This document shows, one piece after another, positions 37,503 to 47,200 of a stretch of DNA of 64,000 bases. Each line of letters begins with the position of its first letter. Position 1 is the first letter of the stretch. The position numbers and the translations under genes were made by a program. This DNA comes from DASSUW01 sp963740605 (GTDB lineage Bacteria; Actinomycetota; Thermoleophilia; Solirubrobacterales; Solirubrobacteraceae). Where the stretch lies: the NCBI GenBank assembly GCA_963740605.1, contig CAVUFC010000018.1, positions 930,001-994,000 of the forward strand, written 5' to 3'. The notes below the pieces were generated by a model. The model was not told the origin of the DNA, did not search any database, and saw only the letters and a list, made by a program, of their open reading frames with translations.

Positions 37503-38786
37503 CTGCCGGCCCATCGGATAACTCAGCTCAGCTCAGGGCTGCGGGTCGCGACGGAGGCAATGCCCTCCGTCCGGTCCGCGGCCCTTGGCTTCTTCGTGAG
37601 CGCCGGCTCGCGCGGGGAGTCGACGGCCGAGGCAGGCCTGTCGCACTTCCTCGAGCACCTGTTGTTCCGCGGCACCGACCGCTACGCGTCGGCGGAGATC
37701 GACCAGTTGTTCGACGCGATGGGCGCCGAGCTCAACGCGGGCACGGACAAGGAGAGCACTACGGTGTACGCGCGGATGCTCGACGAGCACCTGCCGCGTG
37801 CGTTCGACGTGATCGCCGACATGGTGTGGCGACCGGCGTTCCGCGACATCGACCCCGAGCGCGAGGTCGTGCTCGAGGAGATCGCGATGTACGAGGACGA
37901 CCCGCAGGACACGGTCTTCGACGTGCTCGGCGAGGCCGTCTTCGGCGGTCATCCGCTGGGGCGGCCGATCATCGGCCGCGCGCCGGTGATCCGGGACACC
38001 CCGGTCGACCACATCGCCGCGTTCCATGCCGCGCGCTACGTGCCGGGCTCGGTGGTCATCGCCGCGGCCGGGTCGGTCGACCACGACCAGATCGTGGAGC
38101 TGGCCGAGCACACGCTGCGCGACGGCATCGGCATCGGCAGCGCGCCGGGCATTGAGCCCGCGCCCGCCGATCCGGTGCCGACGGTGCGCTTCCAGCGCAA
38201 GGACACCGAGCAGTGCCACGTCTGTCTGGGCGCGATCGGCCTCCCGCGCGGTGACGACCGCCGCTTCGCCTCGCGCGTGCTCGACGCGATCTTCGGCGGC
38301 CTGTCCTCGTCGCGGCTGTTCCAGGCCGTGCGCGAGGAGCGCGGGCTCGCCTACTCGGTCTACTCGTTCGCCGGCCAGTACGCCGACACCGGCCAGATCG
38401 GCCTGTACGTCGGCACGCGGCCGGACAAGGTCGGCGAGGCGATGGGCGTCGTCGCCGAGGAGCTCGCGACATTGCGCGAGCGCGGCGTCACCGACGAGGA
38501 GCTCAAGCGCGCGCGCGAGAACGTCAAGGCCCGCGTGGTACTCGCCCTCGAGTCCACCGGGTCGCGCATGAACCGGCTGGGTGCATCGCTGTTGTTCGGC
38601 CTGCCCCTGCTCGAGACCGACGAGGTGATGGAGCGGTTCGATGCGGTGACGCTCGACGACCTGCGCGAGCTGACGGACGAGCTGTGGGCGCCCGAGCGGC
38701 TGAGCGCCGCCGGCATCGGGCCGGACGAGCAGGCGTTCCGTGACGCCGTCGCCGACGTCTGTCCGGGCCCCGGCGTCACGGCATGA
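37503..38786 (+). CDS. M16-family zinc metalloprotease (processing-peptidase-like)
   Basis: The inverted zinc motif H-x2-E-H lies in LSHFLEHLLFRG, with the downstream glutamate in LEEIAMYEDDP. The family start HRITQLSSGLRVATEAMP is encoded from about 37512, before any ATG: the first ATG (37560) would cut it. CTG 37503 is the likely start, five bases after the pnp stop, giving 427 residues; a GTG at 37434 inside pnp is an alternative. YmxG-like proteases commonly follow pnp. Its stop overlaps dapB by 4 nt. Confidence 0.88.
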   Translation: MPAHRITQLSSGLRVATEAMPSVRSAALGFFVSAGSRGESTAEAGLSHFLEHLLFRGTDRYASAEIDQLFDAMGAELNAGTDKESTTVYARMLDEHLPRAFDVIADMVWRPAFRDIDPEREVVLEEIAMYEDDPQDTVFDVLGEAVFGGHPLGRPIIGRAPVIRDTPVDHIAAFHAARYVPGSVVIAAAGSVDHDQIVELAEHTLRDGIGIGSAPGIEPAPADPVPTVRFQRKDTEQCHVCLGAIGLPRGDDRRFASRVLDAIFGGLSSSRLFQAVREERGLAYSVYSFAGQYADTGQIGLYVGTRPDKVGEAMGVVAEELATLRERGVTDEELKRARENVKARVVLALESTGSRMNRLGASLLFGLPLLETDEVMERFDAVTLDDLRELTDELWAPERLSAAGIGPDEQAFRDAVADVCPGPGVTA

Positions 38787-39442
38787 TCCGGGTCGCGGTC
38801 GCGGGCGCCGCCGGGCGCATGGGCCGCATGGTGTGCGATTCCGTGTCCGGCGCGGACGATCTCTCGCTGACCGGGCAGGCCGATCCGGTCCTCGGCGTGA
38901 CGGTGGCTGAGGTCCTGGCGGACGCGGACGTCCTGGTCGACTTCACCCGACCCGACACGGCCTTGGACAACGCGCGCGCGGCTTTGGAGGCCGGGGTGCA
39001 CGTCGTGATCGGCACCTCGGGGTTCGACCTCGAGGCGTTGACGCTCGCCGCCCGCCAATCTCGCGCCAACGCCTTCGTGGCGCCCAACTTCGCGCTGGGG
39101 GCGGTGCTGATGATGCGCTTCGCCGTGGAGGCTTCACGGGTGATGGCGCGGGCGGAGATCATCGAGCTCCATCACGAGGGCAAGCTCGACGCGCCGTCCG
39201 GCACCGCGGCCCATACGGCCGCGATGATGGAGGGCGACGTGCCGATCCACTCGGTCCGGCTACCGGGGATCGTCGCCGACCAGGAGGTCATCCTCGGCGA
39301 CGTCGCCCAGACGCTCACGATCCGTCACGCCACGACCGACCGCACGAGCTTCATGCCCGGCGTCCTGCTGGCGATCCGCCGCGTCGCGGATCTGCCCGAG
39401 TCCCCGGTCGTCGGGCTCGAGCGTTTGCTGTTCGACGCGTGA
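38783..39442 (+). CDS. dapB: 4-hydroxy-tetrahydrodipicolinate reductase
   Basis: 219 residues from ATG 38783. The NAD(P)H motif VAVAGAAGRMGRMV is at 4-17, DFTRPDTALD follows, and the catalytic segment ELHHEGKLDAPSGTA is complete. It is about 25-40 residues shorter than many DapB proteins, the loss lying in the N-terminal half between the nucleotide motif and GTSGF. It works in lysine and diaminopimelate synthesis with dapA, encoded 1.9 kb downstream. Confidence 0.95.
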   Translation: MIRVAVAGAAGRMGRMVCDSVSGADDLSLTGQADPVLGVTVAEVLADADVLVDFTRPDTALDNARAALEAGVHVVIGTSGFDLEALTLAARQSRANAFVAPNFALGAVLMMRFAVEASRVMARAEIIELHHEGKLDAPSGTAAHTAAMMEGDVPIHSVRLPGIVADQEVILGDVAQTLTIRHATTDRTSFMPGVLLAIRRVADLPESPVVGLERLLFDA

Positions 39443-39750
39443 CGATCGGCGTGACCGACCACGCGGTCGAGCGCTATCTGCAGCGCGTCCGCGGCGCGCT
39501 CGACGCCCGGCCCGAGATCACCGGGCGCGTGCGGGCGGCCTGGGACGCTGGGCGCGTCACGCCCGCCGAGCGCGGCACCGTCCACGTGCGCGATCTCGAC
39601 CGCCGTGATCTCGTGTTCGTATGCGTCTGGGACCGCCCGCGCGACGAGCTCGTGGTCGTGACGCTGTGGGAAGAGGGCTCTGACCCCGCGGTTCCTCGCC
39701 GCTTCACGGATGCGTTGCGGCACCGCCGGCGGGGAACTGCGGCTGGGTAG
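39439..39750 (+). CDS. Hypothetical protein, 103 aa
   Basis: GTG 39439 overlaps the dapB stop by 4 nt, so co-translation is likely. The start TDHAVERYLQRV recalls small DUF4258-like proteins in which an H-x3-R pattern is conserved, followed by beta strands (DLVFVCVWD, DELVVVTLW). I cannot assign a function. Its end lies 33 bp before the hairpin at 39783. Confidence 0.7.
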   Translation: MTIGVTDHAVERYLQRVRGALDARPEITGRVRAAWDAGRVTPAERGTVHVRDLDRRDLVFVCVWDRPRDELVVVTLWEEGSDPAVPRRFTDALRHRRRGTAAG

Positions 39751-39782
39751 GGCAGCGAGGGTTTGACCGTCGCGGCGGTCCG

Positions 39783-39819
39783 TGGCGGAAAACCCACCTA
39801 TACGGTGGTTTATCCGCCA
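39783..39819. terminator. Long stem-loop between convergent genes
   Basis: TGGCGGA/TCCGCCA form an outer stem and AAACC(C)ACC/GGTGGTTT an inner stem around TATAC, with one bulged base and an A mismatch. It lies between the 103-aa gene and the convergent HDOD-GGDEF gene. Neither side has a clean T-run, so it is a possible bidirectional terminator, not a certain one. Confidence 0.5.
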
Positions 39820-39876
39820 GAGGCGCCCCGGCCGGCCGATCCCGCCTGCCTCAATGCCGCAGTTGAAGTTCGCGCC

Positions 39877-41235
39877 CTAGTAACGCACCGCGCGGCCGCG
39901 GCCGGAGCGCTTGGCCTCGTACAGCGCCTCGTCGGCGCGCGAGAGCACGAGCGACAGCGAGTCGGACGGGGCGGCCGCGCTGGCGGCGCCGATCGAGACG
40001 CCGACGTTGGGGGCCTCGTCTTCGCCGGCGAACGCGGCGGTGACCGCGGCCAGGACGGCCGCAGCGGCGTCGTCGCCGCGGGTGGGCGCGCCCGGGACCC
40101 AGACGGCGAACTCGTCGCCGCCGAGGCGGCCGGCGACGCCCTGGGCGGCCAGGTGGCGCGCCACCTCGGTGAGCACCAGGTCGCCGGTGGCGTGGCCGTG
40201 GTTGTCGTTGACGGCCTTGAAGTGGTCGATGTCGCAGATCAGGACGCTGCCGGGCTCGTGCTCGCCGACGGCACGCCGGACGGTCGCCATCCAGTGGCGG
40301 CGGTTGAGCAGGCCGGTGAGGTCGTCGACGCGCGCCTGGCGCTCGAGCTCGGCGACGCGGGCAGCCATCGCCGCGCCGGCCTTGCCGCCGCGGACGGCCT
40401 CCAGTGCAAGGTCGTCGAAGTCCTCGTCGCACAGGCCCAGCGCCTCGAGGGCGGGGCCGAGCAGCGCATAGTCGGGCTCGGGGCGCGAGGCGAGGCCGAC
40501 GATCTCGTCGGCGATGATGATGCAGGCGGCCTCGCGTGAGGCGATCGTGAGGCCGTCGGTGCCGCCGTGGTGGAAGGCAATCGCAGCCTCGACGTTCGCC
40601 TCGACCTGCGAGGCGCGGGCGACCAGCGCGCCGGCGGCGGCGTGGTCGACGCCCAGGCGCTCCCGCTCGAGCTGGGCACGCGGGGTGCCGGCCTGGTGCT
40701 CGGCGGCGATCGCATCGAGTGCGTCGGCGCCGAATGCGAGCGGCATCACGAGCTTGCCGACGTCATGCAGCAGACCGCCGAGGTGGGCGACGTCGACGGC
40801 GGCGCCGGTGCGCTCGGCGATCGCCTGCGAGCAGCCCGCGACGGCGGCCGCGTGCAGATGCAGGTGGCCGATCGAGCGGCCGCCGTTGCCGGGCGCGGCC
40901 TGGAAGAAGCGGAACGTGGCGGCCTCGATCGCGAGCTGGGCGATCGACTTGCGACCGACGAGCGTGACGGCGGCGCGGATGCTGCGGGCGCGCAGCGGGC
41001 GCGCGCAGGCCGCCGAGTTGGCGTAGCGGAGGAGGTCGGTGGCCAGCCCCTGGTCGGCCTCGAGCGCCGCGACCATGTCGCCGATGCCGGCGTCCTCGCT
41101 CTCGGCGATCGCCTGAACGCGGCGCACCGTGGCACTGAGGACGGGCAGCCGACCGAGCTCTTCGACCGCGACGGCGAGCCGATGCTCGGCCGAGGTCTCA
41201 CTCGGAGCTGCCGTAGATGTCATGTCTGGAACCAT
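39877..41235 (-). CDS. HDOD-GGDEF signalling protein
   Basis: 452 residues; ATG 41235 or the ATG four codons later (41223) may start it, neither with a clear binding site. The HDOD domain (about 25-235) shows LGRLPVLSATVRRV, LLRYANSAAC and an HD-like VAHLGGLLHDVGKLV. The GGDEF domain follows with RLGGDEFAVW and DDLTGLLNRRHW. The active-site motif is intact but no RxxD I-site precedes it. It should make cyclic-di-GMP in response to the HDOD part. It sits on the opposite strand between the dapB unit and dapA. Confidence 0.92.
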   Translation of the reverse strand: MVPDMTSTAAPSETSAEHRLAVAVEELGRLPVLSATVRRVQAIAESEDAGIGDMVAALEADQGLATDLLRYANSAACARPLRARSIRAAVTLVGRKSIAQLAIEAATFRFFQAAPGNGGRSIGHLHLHAAAVAGCSQAIAERTGAAVDVAHLGGLLHDVGKLVMPLAFGADALDAIAAEHQAGTPRAQLERERLGVDHAAAGALVARASQVEANVEAAIAFHHGGTDGLTIASREAACIIIADEIVGLASRPEPDYALLGPALEALGLCDEDFDDLALEAVRGGKAGAAMAARVAELERQARVDDLTGLLNRRHWMATVRRAVGEHEPGSVLICDIDHFKAVNDNHGHATGDLVLTEVARHLAAQGVAGRLGGDEFAVWVPGAPTRGDDAAAAVLAAVTAAFAGEDEAPNVGVSIGAASAAAPSDSLSLVLSRADEALYEAKRSGRGRAVRY

Positions 41236-41313
41236 GAGGCTTTGGTTTCAGCATCGACCGACGTGGGGCCGGTCTTGAGGGAAATTTCCGGCGGGCGTGC
41301 CAGACTTGGGGCC

Positions 41314-42207
41314 ATGCGTCCCTACGAAGGCCTGCTCACGGCCATGGTCACCCCGTTCAAGGCGGACGGCGGCGTGAACGAGGGGGCGGCGGTCGCGCTC
41401 GGCGGCCACCTGCTCTCCAACGGCTCGAACGGGCTCGTCGTATGCGGCACCACCGGGGAATCGCCGACGCTCAGCGACGACGAGATGGTCGCGCTCGTGA
41501 CCGCGATGGTCGAGGAGCTGGGCGGCGAGGGGACGGTCGTCGCCGGCGCGGGCTCCAACAACACGCACCACGCCGCCCACCTCGCGGAGCGGATGGCCCA
41601 AGCGGGCGCCCAGGCGCTCCTGTCGGTGACCGGCTACTACAACCGGCCGAACCGCCGCGGCATCATCCGGCACTACGAGGAGGTCGCGCGCGCGGCCTCC
41701 GGGACGCCGGTGATCATCTACAACATCCCGAGCCGCACGACCATCAACATCGACCGCGAGCTGCTGGCCGAGCTCGGCCAGATCGACGGGATCGAGGCGG
41801 TCAAGCAGTCGCACACGCCCGACCTCGGCCCGATCGACGGGCTGACGGTCCTCACGGGGAACGACCAGGACCTCGCGCGCGCGCTCGACCTCGGGTGCGC
41901 CGGCGGCATCTGCGTCTCCAGTCACATCGTCGGCAACGAGATGCGGCGGATGTTCGATGAGCCCGACCAGCGGGCGGACATCGACGCCTCGCTCCGCGAT
42001 CTGTTCGACGCGATGTTCTGCACCACGAGCCCGACGCCGGTCAAGACCGCGCTGAGCCTGTTGGGGCACGACGTCGGCGGCCTCCGGCTCCCGATGGTCG
42101 AGGCCGACGAGAGCGAGCTCGCGGTGATCCGCGAAGCGCTGGAGCGGCACAAGCTGTTCACCAGCCCCCACCACCCGCCCACGGCTCGACCCGTTCACGC
42201 CGCGTGA
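41314..42207 (+). CDS. dapA: 4-hydroxy-tetrahydrodipicolinate synthase
   Basis: 297 residues from ATG 41314. VCGTTGESPTLS, GYYNRPNRRGIIRHYEEV and the Schiff-base lysine in IEAVKQSHTPD identify DapA. It condenses pyruvate with aspartate semialdehyde. CAGACT at 41301-41306 with TTGAGG at 41275 upstream may form a weak promoter (20-bp spacing), which would give a leaderless message; no ribosome-binding site is present. The palindrome GGAAATTTCC at 41280-41289 lies between these boxes. Confidence 0.95.
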   Translation: MRPYEGLLTAMVTPFKADGGVNEGAAVALGGHLLSNGSNGLVVCGTTGESPTLSDDEMVALVTAMVEELGGEGTVVAGAGSNNTHHAAHLAERMAQAGAQALLSVTGYYNRPNRRGIIRHYEEVARAASGTPVIIYNIPSRTTINIDRELLAELGQIDGIEAVKQSHTPDLGPIDGLTVLTGNDQDLARALDLGCAGGICVSSHIVGNEMRRMFDEPDQRADIDASLRDLFDAMFCTTSPTPVKTALSLLGHDVGGLRLPMVEADESELAVIREALERHKLFTSPHHPPTARPVHAA

Positions 42208-43871
42208 GCGGCTTGCTGCGGGTCCTCCCGCTGGGCGGCGTAGGCGAGATCGGGAAGAACCTCACGGTCGTCGAGTACGAGGACCGTCTCGTCGTCGTCG
42301 ACTGCGGCCTCCGGTTCCCGACCGCCGAGATGATGGGCATCGACCTCGTCCTGCCCGACTTCACGTACCTGCGCGAGCGTGTGGACGACATCGAGGCGAT
42401 CGTCATCACGCACGGGCACGAGGACCATCTCGGGGCGCTCCCGTGGGTGCTACGCGAGCTCGGGCAGGACAGCGTGCCGGTCGTCTATGGCGGCCAGCTG
42501 ACCGTCGCGATGGCGCGCTCCAAGCTCGACGAGCACAAGCTCCGCGAAGTCAACCTCGACGTGCTGCCGATCGGCCAGGTCGCGGACGCCGGGCCGTTCA
42601 CGATCGAGCTCGTGCACCTCACGCACTCGATCCCGGACGCCGCGGGCGTCGCGCTCACGACCGAGCTCGGCACGATCCTCTTCACCGGCGACTACAAGTT
42701 CGACCAGACGCCGGTCGGCGGAGCGCCGGCCGATATGGCGCGGCTCGCCGAGCTCGGCCGCGAGGGGCTGCTGCTGCTGTGCGGCGACTCCACGAACGCC
42801 GACCGCGAGGGGATCTCGACCAGCGAGTCGGTCGTCGGCCCTCAGCTCGAGCGGTTGTTCTCGCACTGCCCGGGCCGGATCGTCGTGACCTGCTTCGCGT
42901 CCAACATCCACCGCGTCCAGCAGGTCGTCGACGCGGCGGCCGCCCACGACCGCAAGGTCGCGCTCGTCGGCCGCTCGATGCGCAAGAACGTCAACATCGG
43001 CCGCTCACTCGGGCACATCGACATTCCCGAGGGGCAGCTGATCGCACCGCGCGAGCTCGAGCAATGGGCCGACGACCGGCTCGTGATCATCTCGACCGGC
43101 TCACAGGGCGAGCCGCTGTCCGCGCTGCGGCGGATGGCGTATCGCGACCATCCCGCGGTCGAGCTCAAGTCGGGCGACACCGTCGTGTTCTCGGCGACGC
43201 CGATCCCCGGCAACGAGCGCGCGGTCAACGAGACGATCGACCGGCTGTACCACGTCGGCTGCGATGTCGTGACCGCCCGCGACGCGCCGATCCACGCCTC
43301 CGGCCACGGCTACGCGGAGGAGGTGAAGATGATGCTCAACCTCACGCACCCGCGCTACGTCATGCCGGTGCACGGCGACTTCAAGCGGATGCTGCTCCAC
43401 TCGCAGCTCGCCGAAGCGGTCGGCGTCCCGCCCGAGAACATCTTCCGCACCGAGAACGGCACGCCGCTGGAGATCGACGAGAGCGGCGCGCGGCTCGGCG
43501 ACAAGAAGCCCGCCGGGCTCGTGTTCGTCGACGGCGTGGACATCGGCGACGTGGCCGACGTCGCCCTGCGCGACCGCCGCATGCTGTCGGCGGACGGCAT
43601 CTTCATCATCGTCGCGACCGTGTCCGAGCAGGACGGGTCGTCGGTCGTCCCGCCCGAGGTGCTCGCGCGCGGGGTGCCGTTTCTCGACGAGAACGGTCAG
43701 ATCATCGTCGAGCTGCGCGAGGCGATCGAGGACTCCCTCGACCGGGCGGCCGAGCAGCGAATCACCGAGATCGACGTGCTCGAGTCATTTCTCCACGACG
43801 ACATCGCGGCGTTCATCTATGAGCGCCTGAAGCGACGCCCGATGGTGCTGCCCGTCGTCGTGGAGGTCTGA
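42204..43871 (+). CDS. rnj: Ribonuclease J
   Basis: 555 residues from GTG 42204, overlapping dapA by 4 nt. It begins with the RNase J start LRVLPLGGVGEIGKNLTVVE. The beta-lactamase motif VITHGHEDHLGALPW, the beta-CASP domain and the late PVHGDFKRMLLH are intact. It combines endonuclease and 5'-exonuclease activity in mRNA turnover and rRNA maturation. The dapA-rnj pairing is conserved in actinobacteria, where ftsK often follows; here a type VII secretion locus follows. Confidence 0.96.
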   Translation: MSGLLRVLPLGGVGEIGKNLTVVEYEDRLVVVDCGLRFPTAEMMGIDLVLPDFTYLRERVDDIEAIVITHGHEDHLGALPWVLRELGQDSVPVVYGGQLTVAMARSKLDEHKLREVNLDVLPIGQVADAGPFTIELVHLTHSIPDAAGVALTTELGTILFTGDYKFDQTPVGGAPADMARLAELGREGLLLLCGDSTNADREGISTSESVVGPQLERLFSHCPGRIVVTCFASNIHRVQQVVDAAAAHDRKVALVGRSMRKNVNIGRSLGHIDIPEGQLIAPRELEQWADDRLVIISTGSQGEPLSALRRMAYRDHPAVELKSGDTVVFSATPIPGNERAVNETIDRLYHVGCDVVTARDAPIHASGHGYAEEVKMMLNLTHPRYVMPVHGDFKRMLLHSQLAEAVGVPPENIFRTENGTPLEIDESGARLGDKKPAGLVFVDGVDIGDVADVALRDRRMLSADGIFIIVATVSEQDGSSVVPPEVLARGVPFLDENGQIIVELREAIEDSLDRAAEQRITEIDVLESFLHDDIAAFIYERLKRRPMVLPVVVEV

Positions 43872-43884
43872 AGGATCTGGCGGC

Positions 43885-44175
43885 CTAGCGGCCGAAGCTT
43901 GAGGCGATGCCCTGCTCGGTGTCGGCGTAGTTGGTGCCGGCCTGCTGGGGGAGCTGGCTGATGCCGTGCAGTGCTTCCTGGATCCCGCGGCTGGAGCGCT
44001 GCCACTCGGCCCACAGCTCCTGGAAGCGGGCCTGGGCGACGCCCTGCCATTCGCTCTGCAGTGGCGCAACCTGGCTGGCGAGCTGGGACAGGATCGACTC
44101 GATGTTGGCGGCGCCCGCATTCAGCTGGCTACCGGTGGAATGCAGCTGCTCGGGGGTTACAGCAATGTTGGGCAT
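43885..44175 (-). CDS. WXG100-family (ESAT-6-like) secreted protein
   Basis: ATG 44175 behind GGGAGG (44182-44187) gives 96 residues. The helical hairpin has the W-x-G turn in SEWQGVAQ at mid-protein and the C-terminal export motif Y-x3-E in NYADTEQ. Length, turn and tail fit WXG100 substrates of type VII secretion. It lies divergent to the EccC gene; only one such protein is encoded, so a homodimer is expected. Confidence 0.93.
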   Translation of the reverse strand: MPNIAVTPEQLHSTGSQLNAGAANIESILSQLASQVAPLQSEWQGVAQARFQELWAEWQRSSRGIQEALHGISQLPQQAGTNYADTEQGIASSFGR

Positions 44176-44196
44176 CCGGGGTTGCCTCCCTTGGCT

Positions 44197-44220
44197 CCGT
44201 GATGGACGTCGCAATCACGG
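44197..44220. promoter_or_regulatory. Inverted repeat in the divergent WXG100/EccC intergenic region
   Basis: CCGTGAT (44197-44203) and ATCACGG (44214-44220) are perfect 7-bp arms 10 nt apart, 22 bp upstream of the WXG100 start on its strand. A shared operator for both divergent genes is possible; no regulator is encoded next to it. Confidence 0.35.
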
Positions 44221-44289
44221 GTACCCGACAGAGAGCCGACAAACACCGCAGGCGTGAAGGAACCGCCTCGGTGGTATCCGTGGAGACAA

Positions 44290-47200
44290 GTGACAGCACC
44301 GGACGCGCTGACCTTCCATAGACCGCCTCGCGAGTATCCGCCGGCCGTGCCGACGGAGAAACTGCGGATCGCTGCGCCGCCCACGCAGCCGGCTCCCACA
44401 TACCTCGATCATCCAGACGCTGTTCCCGGTGGTCGGCGGCCTCGGCATGGTCGGGTACGCGTTCGTGTACCGCAACCCCACGTTCCTCTACGTGGCGGGC
44501 GGAATGCTGACGCTGATGCTGCTGTTCTCGGTCGGGATGCGCTGGTCGCAGAAGCGCGGCGTGCGCAAACGGGCGGCGGAGGAGGCGCGCCGCTACGCGA
44601 AGTACCTGCGCGAGCGCCAGGGTGAGCTGGCGGAGGCGGGCGAGCTCCAGCGTGGCGCGCTGCATCGCCTGTACCCGGAGCCGGCCCGGCTGTGGACGCT
44701 GCTGGTCAAGCGCCAGAACGTCTGGGAGCGCCGCCCCGACCATCGCGACTTCCTGCATGTGCGCGTCGGGACCGGCAACGTGCCGCTCGATCGCGAAGTC
44801 GAGCTCGACCTCGGCATGAACCCGCTCGCCGAGTACCAGCCGCAGTCGCTGCAGGAGGCGCGCAAGCTGGTCGACCGCCGCGCGACGCTGCGCGGCGAGG
44901 CGGTCGTCGTCGGGCTCCACGACATCGGCGTGCTCGCCGTCACCGGCGACCGCAGCCGGGCGCGCGTGGGCAAGGACGCTGATGCTCCAGCTCGCCGCCT
45001 GGCGCGCGCCGCACGACGTGCGGGTGCTGACCGCCTTCGACGGCGCCGACAGCGAGCCGTGGGAGTGGGGGAAGTGGCTGCCGCACCAGCGGGTCGACCC
45101 GAACATCCCCGGCAGCTTCCTGATCGCTCGCTCGGCGTCGGACTTCGAGGCGCTGATCGAGCCCGCGCAGCGCCCGCGGCTGGAGCAGCTGCGCCGCCTC
45201 GCCGAGGCCGACGTCCGCGGCCGCGACGTGCCGCTGGTGGTGCCCGAGCTGGTCGTGATCCTCGACGGCTCGCCCCGACCATCCGGTCAACGAGGTCGCG
45301 GCGTTCCGCGAGCTGCTGACGCGCGCCCGGCAGCTCAAGACCGTCCTGATCCTGCTCACCGACGAGCGCGACCGCGAGCCCTCGCACATCGACGCGCGGC
45401 TGACCGTTCCCGAGCGCGGGCCCGGCACGTGCGAGCTGTGGGGCCAGGACGCGCCGACGATCCCCGAGGTCTTCCTGGACTCCGCCGATCTCGGCACCAG
45501 CGAGGCGATGGCGCGCACGCTGACGCCTTTGAAGCTCGCCGAGGGCGGCGACGGGGAGCGCGGGCTCGGCACCGCGGTCCGGCTGAGCGAGCTCCCTGGC
45601 GGCCTGGAGCGACAATGGGATTCCCTCCCGCCCGGCCGGCGCCGCGCGGACAGCCTGCGCGTGCCGATCGGCCGCTCCGCCGACGGCGACGTGCTGGAGC
45701 TTGATCTCAAGCAGGCGGCCGAGGGCGGGATGGGCCCGCACGGCGTCCTCGTGGGCGCCACCGGGTCGGGCAAGAGCGAGCTGCTGCGCTCCCTGGTGGG
45801 CGGCCTGGCGGCGCGGCACGCGCCCGAGGAGCTCGCGTTCGTGCTCGTCGACTACAAGGGCGGCGCGGCGTTCGCCGAGCTGTCGCGGCTCCCGCACGTC
45901 GCGGGCCTGATCACGAACCTGCAGCGCGACCTGTCGCTCGTCGACCGCATGCACTCGGCGCTGATCGGCGAGCAGGAGCGCCGCCAGACGATGCTGCGCG
46001 AGGCGGGCAACCTCGACGACATCGTCGCCTACCAGGCGCGCCGCGACGCCGATCCGTCGATCCCGCCGATGCCCGACCTCCTCGTGATCGTCGACGAGTT
46101 CGCCGAGCTGCTGGCCGCGCGGCCCGAGTTCATCGACCTGTTCGTTGGCCTGGGGCGGGTGGGCCGGTCGCTGGGCATCCACCTGCTGCTGTCCTCGCAG
46201 CGGCTCGACGAAGGGCGCCTGCGCGGGCTCGAGAGCCATCTGCGCTACCGGCTGTGCCTGCGGACCTACTCCGCGACCGAGTCCAAGCTCGTGCTCGGCA
46301 CGCCGGACGCCTACCTGCTGCCGTCGCTGCCCGGCCTCGGCTACCTCAAGGTGGACACCGAGATCTACGTGCAGTTCCGTGCCGCGCTGGCGTCCGGCCC
46401 GCACACCCCGGCCGTGATGCGCGTGGAGCCCGGTGCCCCGGTGCGCGTGTTCGACGCGAGCGAGGATCTCCCGTCGCTGCCCGCGCTCCCCGCTGAGTCG
46501 CTGCCGGACGGGCCGAGCGAGCTGCAGGTGCTGGTCGAGCGCCTGACCGGCGACCGGCCGCCCGTCCATCAGGTGTGGGTGGCGCCGCTCGATCCCGCCG
46601 AGCCGCTCGACGCCGTGCTCACGGACCCGCCGTGGTGGCGCGGCCGCGAGCGTGCCGAGGGCCTGCGCGCTGTCGTGGGCCGGCTCGACCGCCCGGCCGA
46701 GCAGCGCACCGAGCCGTTCGCGATCGACCTCGCGGGCTCGGGCGGCCACCTTGCCGTGGTCGGCTCGCCGCGCACCGGCAAGAGCACCGTTCTGCGGACT
46801 CTGGCCGCAGCGCTGATCTGGCGCCACACGCCGGCGCAGGTGCAGATCTACGGGATCGACCTCGGCGGCGGGCTCTTGAACGCGCTGAGCGGCGGTCCGC
46901 ACGTCGGCGGCGTCGCGGGCAAGCTCGAGCGCGAGGCCGTCACGCGCGTGGTGCGGCAGCTGCGGACCGAGGTCGAGGACCGCGAACAGGCGTTCCGCGA
47001 GGCCGGCCACGAGTCGATGACCGCCGCCCGCAACGCGCGCACGTTCCCGGACATCTTCCTGCTGATCGACGGCTGGGAGGCGTTCAAGCGCGAGTTCGAG
47101 GGGCTGGACCGCGAGGTCGAGGAGCTCGCCGCGACCGGCCTCAGCTTAGGCGTCCACGTCGTCGTCGCCGCCAACCGCTGGGCCGAGATCCGGCCCGCGC

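Noticed and set aside
43868..43890. GGCC-rich region between rnj and the WXG100 gene as a terminator
   Set aside because: The repeats are direct or imperfect and no T-run is present.
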